Below are positions 44,877-52,832 of a DNA stretch of 64,000 nucleotides, one piece after another. Source of the DNA: Sphingomonas cavernae (lineage in GTDB: Bacteria; Pseudomonadota; Alphaproteobacteria; Sphingomonadales; Sphingomonadaceae); the NCBI RefSeq assembly GCF_003590775.1, contig NZ_QYUM01000004.1, positions 682,001-746,000 of the forward strand. Reading direction: 5' to 3'. The notes beneath the pieces are model-generated. The model saw nothing but the letters and a program-made list of their open reading frames with translations, ran no database searches and was not told the DNA's origin. The position numbers and the translations under genes were made by a program. The first letter of the stretch is position 1; the number at the start of each line of letters is the position of its first letter.

Positions 44877-46046
44877 ATGCCCACAGCCTATATCGTTGAA
44901 GCCGTTCGCACCGCGGGCGGCAAGCGCGGTGGCCGTCTCGCCGGCTGGCATCCCGCCGACATGGCGGGGCAGGTCCTGAACGCGGTCGCCGACCGCACGG
45001 GAATCGATCCGCGCGCGATCGACGACGTCATCATGGGCTGTGTCAGCCAGGGCGGCCAGCAGACCGGCCAGATCGGGCGCAGCGCGGTGCTCGCGTCGCG
45101 CTTCCCCGAAAGCGTGCCTGCGGTCACGATCGACCGGCAATGCGGATCCTCGCAGCAAGCGATGCAATTCGCCGCACAGGCGGTGATGTCGGGCACGCAG
45201 GATGTCGTGATCGCCGCCGGCGTGGAGAGCATGACGCGCGTGCCGATGGGCTCGACCGCGATGCTTTACGCGCAGGCGGGCCTCGGCGGCCCCAAGAGCC
45301 CGGGCCAGGAGGCGCGCTATCCCGGCATCGAGTTCAGCCAGTTCATGGGCGCCGAGATGATCGCGCGCAAGCACGGCTTCTCGAAGGAACAGCTTGACCG
45401 CTATGCGCTGGAAAGCCACCGGCGCGCCGCAGCCGCGACGCAGGCGGGCGCATTCGAGAACGAGATCGTGGCGCTGACCGTCGAGACTCCCGAGGGCGAA
45501 CAGAGCCACCGAGTCGATGAGGGTATCCGGCATGACGCGACGCTCGAAGGCATCGCCTCGGTCAAGCTGCTCTCCGAAGGCGGCGTGATCACCGCGGCCA
45601 ACGCCAGTCAGATCTGCGACGGCGCAAGCGCGGTGATGATCGTGTCCGAACAGGCGCTGAAGGATCACGGTCTGACCCCGATCGCGCGGATCCACAATAT
45701 CACCGTGACCGGCGGCGATCCGGTGATCATGCTCGAGGAACCGCTGTTCGCAACCGACAAGGCGCTGAAGCGCGCGGGGCTCAGCATCAACGACATTGAT
45801 CTTTACGAGGTCAACGAGGCGTTCGCGCCCGTGCCGCTGGCGTGGCTCAAGCATACGGGCGCCGATCCCGAAAAGATCAACGTCCATGGCGGTGCGATCG
45901 CGCTCGGCCATCCGCTCGGCGCTTCGGGCACCAAGCTGATGGCAACGCTGGTCAATGCGCTGAAGCGCCACGGCGGCAAGTACGGTCTGCAGACGATGTG
46001 CGAAGGCGGCGGGCTCGCCAACGTCACGATCATCGAACGGCTGTAA
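44877..46046 (+). CDS. Acetyl-CoA acetyltransferase (thiolase)
   Basis: Thiolytic cleavage or condensation of acyl-CoA. 389 residues: nucleophile Cys89 in DRQCGSSQQA, EVNEAFAPV, catalytic His in GGAIALGHPLGASG, and Cys in MCEGGGLAN. This is the degradative-type arrangement. First gene of an apparent catabolic operon with the SDR and thioesterase (46137, 46919), interrupted by one repeat. The LiuR-like palindrome is 44 bp upstream of its ATG. Confidence 0.94.
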   Translation: MPTAYIVEAVRTAGGKRGGRLAGWHPADMAGQVLNAVADRTGIDPRAIDDVIMGCVSQGGQQTGQIGRSAVLASRFPESVPAVTIDRQCGSSQQAMQFAAQAVMSGTQDVVIAAGVESMTRVPMGSTAMLYAQAGLGGPKSPGQEARYPGIEFSQFMGAEMIARKHGFSKEQLDRYALESHRRAAAATQAGAFENEIVALTVETPEGEQSHRVDEGIRHDATLEGIASVKLLSEGGVITAANASQICDGASAVMIVSEQALKDHGLTPIARIHNITVTGGDPVIMLEEPLFATDKALKRAGLSINDIDLYEVNEAFAPVPLAWLKHTGADPEKINVHGGAIALGHPLGASGTKLMATLVNALKRHGGKYGLQTMCEGGGLANVTIIERL

Positions 46047-46058
46047 GGCCAATTAGCG

Positions 46059-46127
46059 GAGTGCCCCGGCGAAGGCCGGGGCCCAGAGTCATCGAAGGCT
46101 GGATCCCGGCCTTCGCCGGGATACTAG
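46059..46127. repeat. Paired palindromic repeat, CCCCGGCGAAGGCCGGGG family
   Basis: GAGTGCCCCGGCGAAGGCCG (46059 on) and the inverted CCCGGCCTTCGCCGGGATAC (to 46127) form a near-perfect pair between thiolase and SDR, similar to 12281-12348. Confidence 0.8.
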
Positions 46128-46136
46128 GAGAAACAC

Positions 46137-46922
46137 ATGAAACTTGATTCAACGGTAGCCGCCGTAGTCACCGGCGGGGCATCGGGCCTCGGTGAAGCCA
46201 CCGCGCGCGCGCTGGCGGCCAAGGGCGTCAAGGTCGCGATCTTCGACCTTCAGGCCGAAAAGGGCGAGAAGGTCGCGGCCGAGATCGGCGGCGTGTTCTG
46301 CGAAGTGAACGTCACTTTGGACGAGAGCGTCGACGCGGGCTTCGCAAAGGCGCGCGCCGCGCACGGGCAGGAACGCGTGCTCGTCAATTGCGCGGGCACC
46401 GCAAACGGCATCAAGACCGCGAGCCGCGACAAGAACACCGGCGAGATCAAGCATTTCCCGCTCGACGCCTTCAACTGGGTGATCCAGATCAACCTGATCG
46501 GCACGTTCCGCTGCATCGCCAAGTCGGCCGCGGGCATGATGACGCTCGATCCGGTCGGCGAGTTCGGCGAGCGCGGCGCGATGGTCAACACCGCGAGCGT
46601 GGCGGCCGAGGATGGCCAGATCGGCCAGGCGGCCTATTCGGCGTCGAAGGGCGGCGTCGTCGGCATGACGCTTCCCATCGCGCGTGACCTGATGAGCGAG
46701 GGTATTCGCGTCAACACGATCCTGCCCGGCATCTTCGAGACGCCGTTGCTCGCGGGCCTTCCCGACAATGTGCGCGATGCGCTTTCGGCGTCGGTGCCCT
46801 TCCCCAAGCGTCTCGGCCAGCCCAATGAATATGCCGCGCTCGCGCTCACGATGATCGAGACGGGCTATTTCAACGGCGAGGATGTCCGCCTCGACGGCGC
46901 CATCCGCATGGCGCCGCGGTGA
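46137..46922 (+). CDS. SDR oxidoreductase, 3-hydroxyacyl-CoA dehydrogenase (HSD10-like)
   Basis: 261 residues: NAD motif TGGASGLGEATARALA, NTASVAAEDGQIGQAAYSAS with catalytic Ser and Tyr-x-x-x-Lys in YSASK. The tail PFPKRLGQPNEYAALALTMIET is typical of the type 10 hydroxyacyl-CoA dehydrogenase group acting on short branched or steroid-like acyl-CoAs. It fits beside the thiolase as the preceding beta-oxidation step. The GTGA overlap with the thioesterase gene shows translational coupling. Confidence 0.9.
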   Translation: MKLDSTVAAVVTGGASGLGEATARALAAKGVKVAIFDLQAEKGEKVAAEIGGVFCEVNVTLDESVDAGFAKARAAHGQERVLVNCAGTANGIKTASRDKNTGEIKHFPLDAFNWVIQINLIGTFRCIAKSAAGMMTLDPVGEFGERGAMVNTASVAAEDGQIGQAAYSASKGGVVGMTLPIARDLMSEGIRVNTILPGIFETPLLAGLPDNVRDALSASVPFPKRLGQPNEYAALALTMIETGYFNGEDVRLDGAIRMAPR

Positions 46923-47359
46923 ACGGAAAGCCGGAAGGGTGGCGGCTCGAAAGGGCCGCCTACCCTTATATCCACGCCGCGGAAACGCGGTTTCAGGATC
47001 TCGACCCGCTGGGCCATATCAACAATGTCGCGATGGCGGCATTGTTCGAGAGCGGCCGCGTGCGCTTCAATCATTCGCTCGGGCTCGGGCGGCGCCAGAA
47101 GGGCATTCGCTGGCTGATCGCCAAGGTCGAGATCAACTATGTCGCCGAGGCCCATTTTCCAGACGATGTCGAGATCGCGAGCGGCATCGGGACGATCGGC
47201 AGCCGATCCTGGACCATCCTTGCGGCCGCCTTCCAGAACGGCCAATGCGTCGCCACGTGCGACACGGTGATCGTCTTCACCGATACCACGGGCGCGATTG
47301 CGCTACCCGCCGAGATGCGCGCTCTGCTTGAGGCTAACCGGGTCCGGCAGGCGGGCTGA
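46919..47359 (+). CDS. Hot-dog acyl-CoA thioesterase
   Basis: 146 residues with the 4HBT-type catalytic segment RFQDLDPLGHINNVAMAALF, where the Asp is the expected general base, then VEINYVAEAHFPDDVEI. The start is GTG 46919, overlapping the SDR stop. It would release free acids from acyl-CoA intermediates or recycle CoA. Substrate chain length is unknown. Confidence 0.87.
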   Translation: MNGKPEGWRLERAAYPYIHAAETRFQDLDPLGHINNVAMAALFESGRVRFNHSLGLGRRQKGIRWLIAKVEINYVAEAHFPDDVEIASGIGTIGSRSWTILAAAFQNGQCVATCDTVIVFTDTTGAIALPAEMRALLEANRVRQAG

Positions 47360-47445
47360 GCGGTTGGCCCCAAGTACCCCGGCGCAGGCCGGGTTCTACA
47401 GTGGCTGCTTTTTCCAGAATGTGTTCTGTTGTGATTGACTGACAT

Positions 47446-47521
47446 CCGTTCGTCCCGAGCGAAGTCGAGGGACGTTTAGCACCGACGCAAGACGTCCCTC
47501 GACTTCGCTCGGGACGAACGG
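47446..47521. repeat. Perfect 30-bp inverted repeat, CGTCCCGAGCGAAGTCGAGG family
   Basis: Arms 47446-47475 and 47492-47521 are exact inverse copies around a 16-base spacer. It lies after the thioesterase gene, convergent with the ArsR gene. A degenerate copy lies at 13996-14060. Confidence 0.9.
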
Positions 47522-47542
47522 ATCAAGTTGATCGGAATGGAC

Positions 47543-47866
47543 CTAACGCTCCAGATCGACCTTCAACCGGTTGAGCACGCCCACCGCCGCCGCGGCGTGC
47601 GGACCGATCCAGCGTTCATGAATCGCGTGGATCGGCAGCGGATTCAGATGATTCCATCGCTCGCGCCCGCGGCGCTCGACGATGATCAGGTCGGCCGCCT
47701 CCAGAACCTTCAGATGCTGCATCACCGTGCAGCGATCCAGATCCGCGAAATGCTCGCAGAGCGCGCCCGTGGTGAGCGGCTGATCGCGCAGATCGTCGAG
47801 GATCTGCCGTCGGACCGGCGCGGCCAGCGCCTTGAAAACCTTGTCATATGCGTCACCGATTGACAT
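47543..47866 (-). CDS. ArsR-family winged-helix regulator
   Basis: 107 residues with the ArsR core: VFKALAAPVRRQILDDLRDQ, LCEHFADLDRCTVMQHLKVLE as recognition helix, and the wing ADLIIVERRGRERWNHL. The metal-binding CxC motif of metal-sensing ArsR proteins is absent. It belongs to the group paired with AHSA1/SRPBCC genes, here divergent and 47 bp away. It probably represses both genes through the palindrome at 47865-47884. Confidence 0.92.
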   Translation of the reverse strand: MSIGDAYDKVFKALAAPVRRQILDDLRDQPLTTGALCEHFADLDRCTVMQHLKVLEAADLIIVERRGRERWNHLNPLPIHAIHERWIGPHAAAAVGVLNRLKVDLER

Positions 47867-47884
47867 GTTATGTTTTTATAACAT
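47865..47884. promoter_or_regulatory. ArsR operator candidate overlapping the arsR start codon
   Basis: ATGTTAT (47865-47871), GTTTTT, and ATAACAT (47878-47884) form a perfect 7-bp inverted repeat in an AT-rich island. Its left arm overlaps the arsR ATG (47866-47864). It is the only palindrome in the divergent gap, so it is the likely binding site for the regulator. Confidence 0.65.
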
Positions 47885-47913
47885 AATTGGAGCACGACTC
47901 AAGGAGAGAATCC

Positions 47914-48399
47914 ATGGACCTCAAGTTCAAGGTGTCCGCGCACATCTCGCGCACGGTGCATGAGGTGTTCGAGGCGGTGGCCGATCCCGCCAAGCTGTCC
48001 AACTATTTCACCACGGGCGGCGCGCAGGGACGGCTCGAGACGGGTGCTACGGTGACATGGGATTTCCACGATTTCCCCGGCGCCTTCCCCGTCCAGGTGA
48101 TCGAGGTCGTCCCCGACGAGCGTATCGTGCTCGAATGGGAGGCGCATGAAGGCACGTTCGACATGCCGAGCGGCAAGCCCCCCTCGGTCCCCGGCTATTC
48201 GACGCGCGTCACCATGACCTTCGCGCCCGTCGACGAAGGCAAGCGCACGCTCGTCTCGATCACCGAACAGGGCTGGCGCGAGACGCAGGAAGGTCTGCTC
48301 GGCTCCTATGACAATTGCATGGGCTGGTCCCAGATGCTGTGCGCGATGAAGATATGGATCGAACACGGCATCAACCTGCGCGAGGGGATGTATAAGTAG
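47914..48399 (+). CDS. AHSA1/SRPBCC-domain protein
   Basis: 161 residues of a START-like fold: FKVSAHISRTVHEVFEAVAD, KLSNYFTTGGAQGRLETGA, then strands with VIEVVPDERIVLEWE and a terminal helix (NCMGWSQMLCAMKIWIEHG). It probably binds a hydrophobic ligand. ATG 47914 is behind AAGGAGAGA. The adjacent ArsR regulator is the usual partner of such genes in Actinobacteria and Proteobacteria; ligand unknown. Confidence 0.88.
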   Translation: MDLKFKVSAHISRTVHEVFEAVADPAKLSNYFTTGGAQGRLETGATVTWDFHDFPGAFPVQVIEVVPDERIVLEWEAHEGTFDMPSGKPPSVPGYSTRVTMTFAPVDEGKRTLVSITEQGWRETQEGLLGSYDNCMGWSQMLCAMKIWIEHGINLREGMYK

Positions 48400-48418
48400 C
48401 GGGCCGCGATCGGACTTT

Positions 48419-48542
48419 TACCCCTCCCTTCCAAGGGAGGGGTTAGGGGTGGGTGTCGCCGTCAGGCGATCATAACTCTAGCTTCGAAAAGCTCGCTCCG
48501 CTCGCTGCCCACCCCCGTCCCCTCCCTTGGAAGGGAGGGGTG
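48419..48542. repeat. Paired palindromic repeat, CCCCTCCCTT family
   Basis: TACCCCTCCCTTCCAAGGGA with GGGTGGGT tail at the left and its inverted CACCCCCGTCCCCTCCCTT counterpart ending at 48542. About 70 bp lies between them. Same family as the repeats flanking the DUF559 gene, but without a gene inside. Confidence 0.78.
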
Positions 48543-48589
48543 AAGAGTAGCTTCCCCAATTGCACCGTCAGGCTTGCGCCCGATGCGTC

Positions 48590-49378
48590 TTAATCCCCAA
48601 ATTTCGGCGCGCGCTTCTGCATGTTCGCCATCACCGCCTCGATCTGGTTGGGAGTGCGGATAACCAGCGCCTGCTCGACGCTTTCGGCATCGAGCACCGC
48701 GGCGGCGTCGCCATCGGCGGCGAGGTTGTAGAGGCGCTTGGCTCCGCGGATCGCGTGCGGATTGCGGCTGGCGATCTCGTGCGCGAGCGCCATCGCCTCG
48801 GCATGCGGATTGTCCGACAGCCGCGTCGCGAAGCCGAGCCGCGCGGCCTCCTCGCCTGTGAATTCGCGATTGGTGTAGGTCAGTTCGCGCAGAACATCGT
48901 CGCGGACCAGCGTTCGCCACAGCGCGATCCCTGCCATGTCGGGCACGAGCCCCCATTTCATTTCCATGATCGACATGCGCGTGCCCGGATGGACTATGCG
49001 GATATCGGCGCCCGACATGATCTGGAAGCCGCCGCCGAACGCGACACCGTGCACCGCCGCGATCACGGGCACCGCAAGTTCGCGCCAGCCCCACGCGACT
49101 TGCTGGAAAATATTGGCCAGCCCGTGCGTGCGCGCATGAATGTCGAGATCCTTGCTCGCCCCGCCAGACGCCATGCTCGCCATGTCGAGCCCGGCGCAGA
49201 ATGCGCGCCCCTCGCCCGACAGCACCACCGCGCGCAGCCCGTGCATCGCGCCGAGCTCGGCGATCGTCGCTGCTATGCCCTCGAACATCGCGGGGTCGAG
49301 CGCGTTCATCTTGTCGGCGCGGTTGAGGCGGACATCGGCGACACCCTTGTCGAAGGCGATCGAAACGCGGTCGTTCAT
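48590..49378 (-). CDS. Enoyl-CoA hydratase/isomerase family protein
   Basis: 262 residues of crotonase fold: oxyanion segments GEGRAFCAGLDMASM and AAVHGVAFGGGFQIMSGADIRI, then MKWGLVPDMAGIALW. The usual Gly-Ala-Gly after Pro in the second hydratase region is replaced by DMAG, and the catalytic Glu residues of standard hydratase are not evident, so it may be an isomerase- or hydrolase-type member. Start at the second ATG (49378), 7 bases after GGAG. Same strand as the acyl-CoA ligase, with a repeat between. Confidence 0.87.
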   Translation of the reverse strand: MNDRVSIAFDKGVADVRLNRADKMNALDPAMFEGIAATIAELGAMHGLRAVVLSGEGRAFCAGLDMASMASGGASKDLDIHARTHGLANIFQQVAWGWRELAVPVIAAVHGVAFGGGFQIMSGADIRIVHPGTRMSIMEMKWGLVPDMAGIALWRTLVRDDVLRELTYTNREFTGEEAARLGFATRLSDNPHAEAMALAHEIASRNPHAIRGAKRLYNLAADGDAAAVLDAESVEQALVIRTPNQIEAVMANMQKRAPKFGD

Positions 49379-49397
49379 CATTGCACTCCAACTTGTG

Positions 49398-49466
49398 CGT
49401 CATGCCAGCGAAGGCTGGCATCTCATTGTCCTTGCCCGCAAGATGCCAGCCTTCGCTGGCATGACG
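49398..49466. repeat. Perfect 26-bp inverted repeat, CATGCCAGCGAAGGCTGGCA family
   Basis: Arms 49398-49423 and 49441-49466 are exact inverse copies around a 17-base spacer, between the acyl-CoA ligase and the hydratase genes. Confidence 0.88.
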
Positions 49467-49471
49467 GATGG

Positions 49472-51031
49472 TTACACAATCCGCCCCTCACCCTTGCCCC
49501 AATATTTGTCGCGTAGCAGCCGCTTGTAGAGCTTTCCTGTCGGATGACGCGGCAATTCTGCGAGGAAGTCGATCTGGCGCGGTGTCTTCACGCCTGACAG
49601 GCTTTCGCGGCAGAAGGCGATCAACTCGAAGGCAAGCGCCTCTCCCGCTTCCTCCATGTCGACCGGCTGGACCACCGCCACCACGCGCTCGCCCATGTCG
49701 GCGCACGGGGCCCCGATCACGGCCGCGTCGATCACCTTGGGGTGCGTGACAAGGTGGTTCTCGATCTCCTGCGGATAGATGTTCACCCCGCCCGAGATGA
49801 TCATGAAGCTCTTGCGGTCGGTGAGGTAGAGATAGCCCTCCTCGTCGAGCCAGCCGATATCGCCGATCGTGCGCCAGCCATGACGGTTGCTCGCCTCAGC
49901 GGTCTTTTGCGGATCATTGTGATACTCGAATTCGCTGCCGCCCTCGAAATAGACGAGCCCCTCGGTCCGCGGCGGCAGCTCGTTGCCGTCCTCGTCGCAG
50001 ATATGCGCGATGCCGTGCATCGAGCGGCCGACCGAGCCCTTGTGCGTCAGCCATTCGGCCGAACGGATCGAGGTCAGCCCGATCCCCTCGGAACCCGCAT
50101 AATATTCGTCGATCACCGGCCCCCACCAGTCGATCATGGCTTCCTTCACGGGAATCGGACATGGCGCCGCCGCATGCACAGCGGACTTGAGTGAAGAGAC
50201 GTCGTGGCGCCTGCGCACCGCTTCGGGCAGCTTGAGCAGCCGCACGAAATGCGTGGGCACCCACTGGCTGACATTGATCCGATAGCGCTCGATCAGCTTC
50301 AGCGCCTCTTCCGCGTCGAAATGATCCATCAGCACGATGGTGCCGCCCAGCCGATGCACCACCATGCTCCAGCGCAGCGGCGCGGCGTGATAGAGCGGAG
50401 CGGGGCAGAGATAGATGCTGTCCTTGCCGAACCCGTAAAGCGCCTGCGCGAGCTGGACGAGCACGCTCGGTGCGTCGATTGCCTGATCTTCAGGAAGCGC
50501 AACGCGAACGCCCTTGGGCCGCCCGGTCGTGCCCGAGGAATAGAGCATATCGACCCCCGCACTCTCGTCTGCGATCGGGGTTTCGGGCTGCGCCGACGCT
50601 TCGGCAATCCAGTCGCGATAGCCCGGGCGAGCCTTGCCGATCAGGAAACGCGGCGAATCTCCGAAAAGCGCGGGCAGTTCGTCAATCACCGGCCCCACGC
50701 CTTCCGACACAATGAGCGCATTCGCGCCACTGTCGCGCACGATATACGCGATCTCGGGCGCTGTGAGCCGGCTGGGGATGCAGACAAAGAACAGCCCCGC
50801 GCGCTGCGCCGCCCAGGCCAGCTCGAAGAAGCGGATATGATTGTCGAAGAGGAAGGCCACCGCCTCTCCGCGCTCAAGCCCGATCGCACGGAACAGGTGC
50901 GCGCCCTGGTTGGATCGTGCGTCGAGCGTGCGGTAGTCGAGCACCTCGCCGTTAGGGGCGAAGATAACCGCGGGCTTGTCCGGGGTGCTTCGTGCGTGGT
51001 GGCAGGGATGGCTCAAGGCAAGGCTCTCCAT
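49472..51031 (-). CDS. Acyl-CoA synthetase (AMP-forming, medium-chain/bile-acid-ligase type)
   Basis: 519 residues: P-loop LYSSGTTGRPKGVRV, the adenylate-site YYAGSEGIGLT, hinge TIGDIGWLDEEGYLYLTDR and C-terminal KSFMIISGGVNIYPQEIE with the family Lys in the final LPRHPTGKLYKR. It would activate a carboxylic acid for the nearby beta-oxidation genes. Substrate unknown; the tail and linker resemble ligases for cyclic or side-chain acids of steroids and terpenoids. Its start lies 19 bp from the end of the regulator gene, so it may be cotranscribed with that operon. Confidence 0.9.
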   Translation of the reverse strand: MESLALSHPCHHARSTPDKPAVIFAPNGEVLDYRTLDARSNQGAHLFRAIGLERGEAVAFLFDNHIRFFELAWAAQRAGLFFVCIPSRLTAPEIAYIVRDSGANALIVSEGVGPVIDELPALFGDSPRFLIGKARPGYRDWIAEASAQPETPIADESAGVDMLYSSGTTGRPKGVRVALPEDQAIDAPSVLVQLAQALYGFGKDSIYLCPAPLYHAAPLRWSMVVHRLGGTIVLMDHFDAEEALKLIERYRINVSQWVPTHFVRLLKLPEAVRRRHDVSSLKSAVHAAAPCPIPVKEAMIDWWGPVIDEYYAGSEGIGLTSIRSAEWLTHKGSVGRSMHGIAHICDEDGNELPPRTEGLVYFEGGSEFEYHNDPQKTAEASNRHGWRTIGDIGWLDEEGYLYLTDRKSFMIISGGVNIYPQEIENHLVTHPKVIDAAVIGAPCADMGERVVAVVQPVDMEEAGEALAFELIAFCRESLSGVKTPRQIDFLAELPRHPTGKLYKRLLRDKYWGKGEGRIV

Positions 51032-51050
51032 TTGCGCGACGGGCGGGTCG

Positions 51051-51809
51051 TCACGCGCCTGCCCTTTCCGTAAACGTCATCGTACACGCGCCAGCCGCGC
51101 TGTCACCAGTCCCGATGTTGTTTTCGGAAAAACAGGCGCGTTTTTGGAGCGCGTGTGCGAAACGGTATCCCGCGCCCTTCACCGTTTCGATGAGCGGCTG
51201 ACCGAAACCGCGGTCGATCTTTGCGCGCAAACGGGACATGTGAACCTCCACCACATTCGTGCCCGGATCGAAGGAGAGGCGCCACACCGTCGCCAGCAGC
51301 GCACGCCGATCGAGGATCGCGCCCGGATGTCGCGCAAGGCACATCAGCAACTGGAACTCTCGCGGCAACAGGTGGATCTCACGATCGTCGCGCCAGACGC
51401 GGCGCTCGATCCTGTCGATCACCAGCCCGCCCGCTTCAGGCCGGTGCCCGCACGGAGCAGTCCGACGTGTCAGCCGGGTCGCGCGGAGCAACAGTTCTTC
51501 GGCAAGGCACCGGTGATCGACGACGTCGTCGGCGCCCGCACGCAACGCGCGCACGCGCGCTTCGGGAGTGGCGGCCGTGGTCACGACGATAACGGGCAGG
51601 TTCGCGCCAATGGCGCGAAGCTGATCCAGTCGGTCGACAAAATCCGAATCGTCCAGCCCCAGCACCAGATCGAAACGCGTTCGAACGATATCGCGCAGCC
51701 ATTGCGGAGGTGGTGAGAACTGGACGGTGAAGCCGGGCGCCGAAGCAAGACCCTGGCCGATCATCGCCGCGCGGCCCTCGTCATTGCTGGCAACCAGAAT
51801 CTTGACCAT
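51051..51809 (-). CDS. OmpR-type winged-helix regulator with degenerate receiver
   Basis: 252 residues. An N-terminal receiver-like domain (VKILVASNDEGRAAMIGQGL ... FDLVLGLDDSD ... LPVIVVTTAA) is followed by a C-terminal OmpR/PhoB winged helix (IHLLPREFQLLMCLARHPGA ... VVEVHMSRLRAKIDRGFG ... IETVKGAGYRF). The receiver lacks the usual acidic pair (here ND) and the conserved Lys after GADDVVDH, so phosphorylation is doubtful. No histidine kinase is adjacent. It follows the HEAT/cupin-like operon by 84 bp and probably regulates it. Start at 51809 by domain fit. Confidence 0.85.
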   Translation of the reverse strand: MVKILVASNDEGRAAMIGQGLASAPGFTVQFSPPPQWLRDIVRTRFDLVLGLDDSDFVDRLDQLRAIGANLPVIVVTTAATPEARVRALRAGADDVVDHRCLAEELLLRATRLTRRTAPCGHRPEAGGLVIDRIERRVWRDDREIHLLPREFQLLMCLARHPGAILDRRALLATVWRLSFDPGTNVVEVHMSRLRAKIDRGFGQPLIETVKGAGYRFAHALQKRACFSENNIGTGDSAAGACTMTFTERAGA

Positions 51810-51893
51810 TTTGACTGCAACCGCGCGCGCCTCCTGGGCCGTATGGCGCCCTTCATCGCACATGCGGGGGCATAGCGAGCGCAAGCGACTCCG

Positions 51894-52832
51894 TTATGGA
51901 TGCAAAAGCGCGCGATCGTTCGGCGGCCGGCCGGCGTGATCCATGTCGCGTAAGGCTCTGGCGCAGGCGCGACTGACGAACCGATTGCCGTTCGAGAGAC
52001 CGCGCGCATAGCATGCCGCGCGCGCAGTCGCGTCGGCTTCGGCGGAGGCCAGCGCTCGCCAGGCACTGAAGCGCACGCGGTCGCTCGGGTGATGCCCGGC
52101 AAAATGCGTCGCGATATCGAGCGCGTTGCCGTCACCGTAATGAACGCTGAGCGCGAGCAGCGCCTCGGTGGGCGCGCTGCTCAATATGCCGGCGATCTCG
52201 CCCTTGCCGACATTGAAGCGGTACTGGTCGAGCCAGATCTGTTCTGGCAGCGCCTGCACAATGTTGATCGACACCGACATCTCGTCGGCGGGAAGCTGGA
52301 GGTGTACGTCGCGGTGTGCCCGGTAGAGCATCGTCCGGCCCGGCGCGAGCCGCGACCGCTCGACGAAGCGCAGGTCGACTAGTTCACCGACGAAGCCGGT
52401 TACAGCGTCATGATCATATTCGTAATATTCGCTCCAGTAGCCGGGTCCCAGATAGCCGACGGTCAGAAACGAGAAATTATGATCGTGCGGCACCCCGTAG
52501 AAGAAAGGCGCAGTCCCGCTGGCGCGCGACACGCTGTCGTGACTGGCGGGCCAAAAATTGGCGCGGATGAAATATTTGGCCGACGCCCTGTGCAGCATGA
52601 TCACCTGCGCGCCATAACGGTTGCTCGCCAACTGGTTCCGGCAGCGCGTCTTGAGCTCGCCGATCGCGATGTCGGTCAGAAAATGACGATTGTTCGCGAG
52701 CTTGCGCAGCGACGCCGCGGCGGCGGTGAAGCTCTCCTCATCGCGCGGATCGAAACCGTCTTCGTCCAGACAGGTGATCAGCTCCCCCAGGTCGATCGCG
52801 TCGTCGGTGTCGACTTCGATCAGGCGCGGCAT
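51894..52832 (-). CDS. Cupin-like plus HEAT-repeat protein, function unknown
   Basis: 312 residues. The central region (about 75-190) looks like a small beta-sandwich with possible metal ligands His116 and His118 (PHDHNFSFLTVGYLGPGYW), an acidic/aromatic follow-up (WSEYYEYD), and His173/His177 after APGR (LYRAHRDVHLQLP), the order of cupin sites. The last 90 residues form two or three HEAT-like helix pairs (VRFSAWRALASAEADATARA, FVSRACARALRDMDH). It overlaps the preceding gene by 13 bases. Some database entries for such proteins may be named transposase without basis. No enzyme activity is assigned. Confidence 0.7.
   Translation of the reverse strand: MPRLIEVDTDDAIDLGELITCLDEDGFDPRDEESFTAAAASLRKLANNRHFLTDIAIGELKTRCRNQLASNRYGAQVIMLHRASAKYFIRANFWPASHDSVSRASGTAPFFYGVPHDHNFSFLTVGYLGPGYWSEYYEYDHDAVTGFVGELVDLRFVERSRLAPGRTMLYRAHRDVHLQLPADEMSVSINIVQALPEQIWLDQYRFNVGKGEIAGILSSAPTEALLALSVHYGDGNALDIATHFAGHHPSDRVRFSAWRALASAEADATARAACYARGLSNGNRFVSRACARALRDMDHAGRPPNDRALLHP

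Noticed and set aside
51894-52832. Transposase identity for the cupin/HEAT protein
   Set aside because: No DDE, HUH or serine/tyrosine recombinase motif and no terminal inverted repeats; the sequence reads as a beta domain plus helical repeats.
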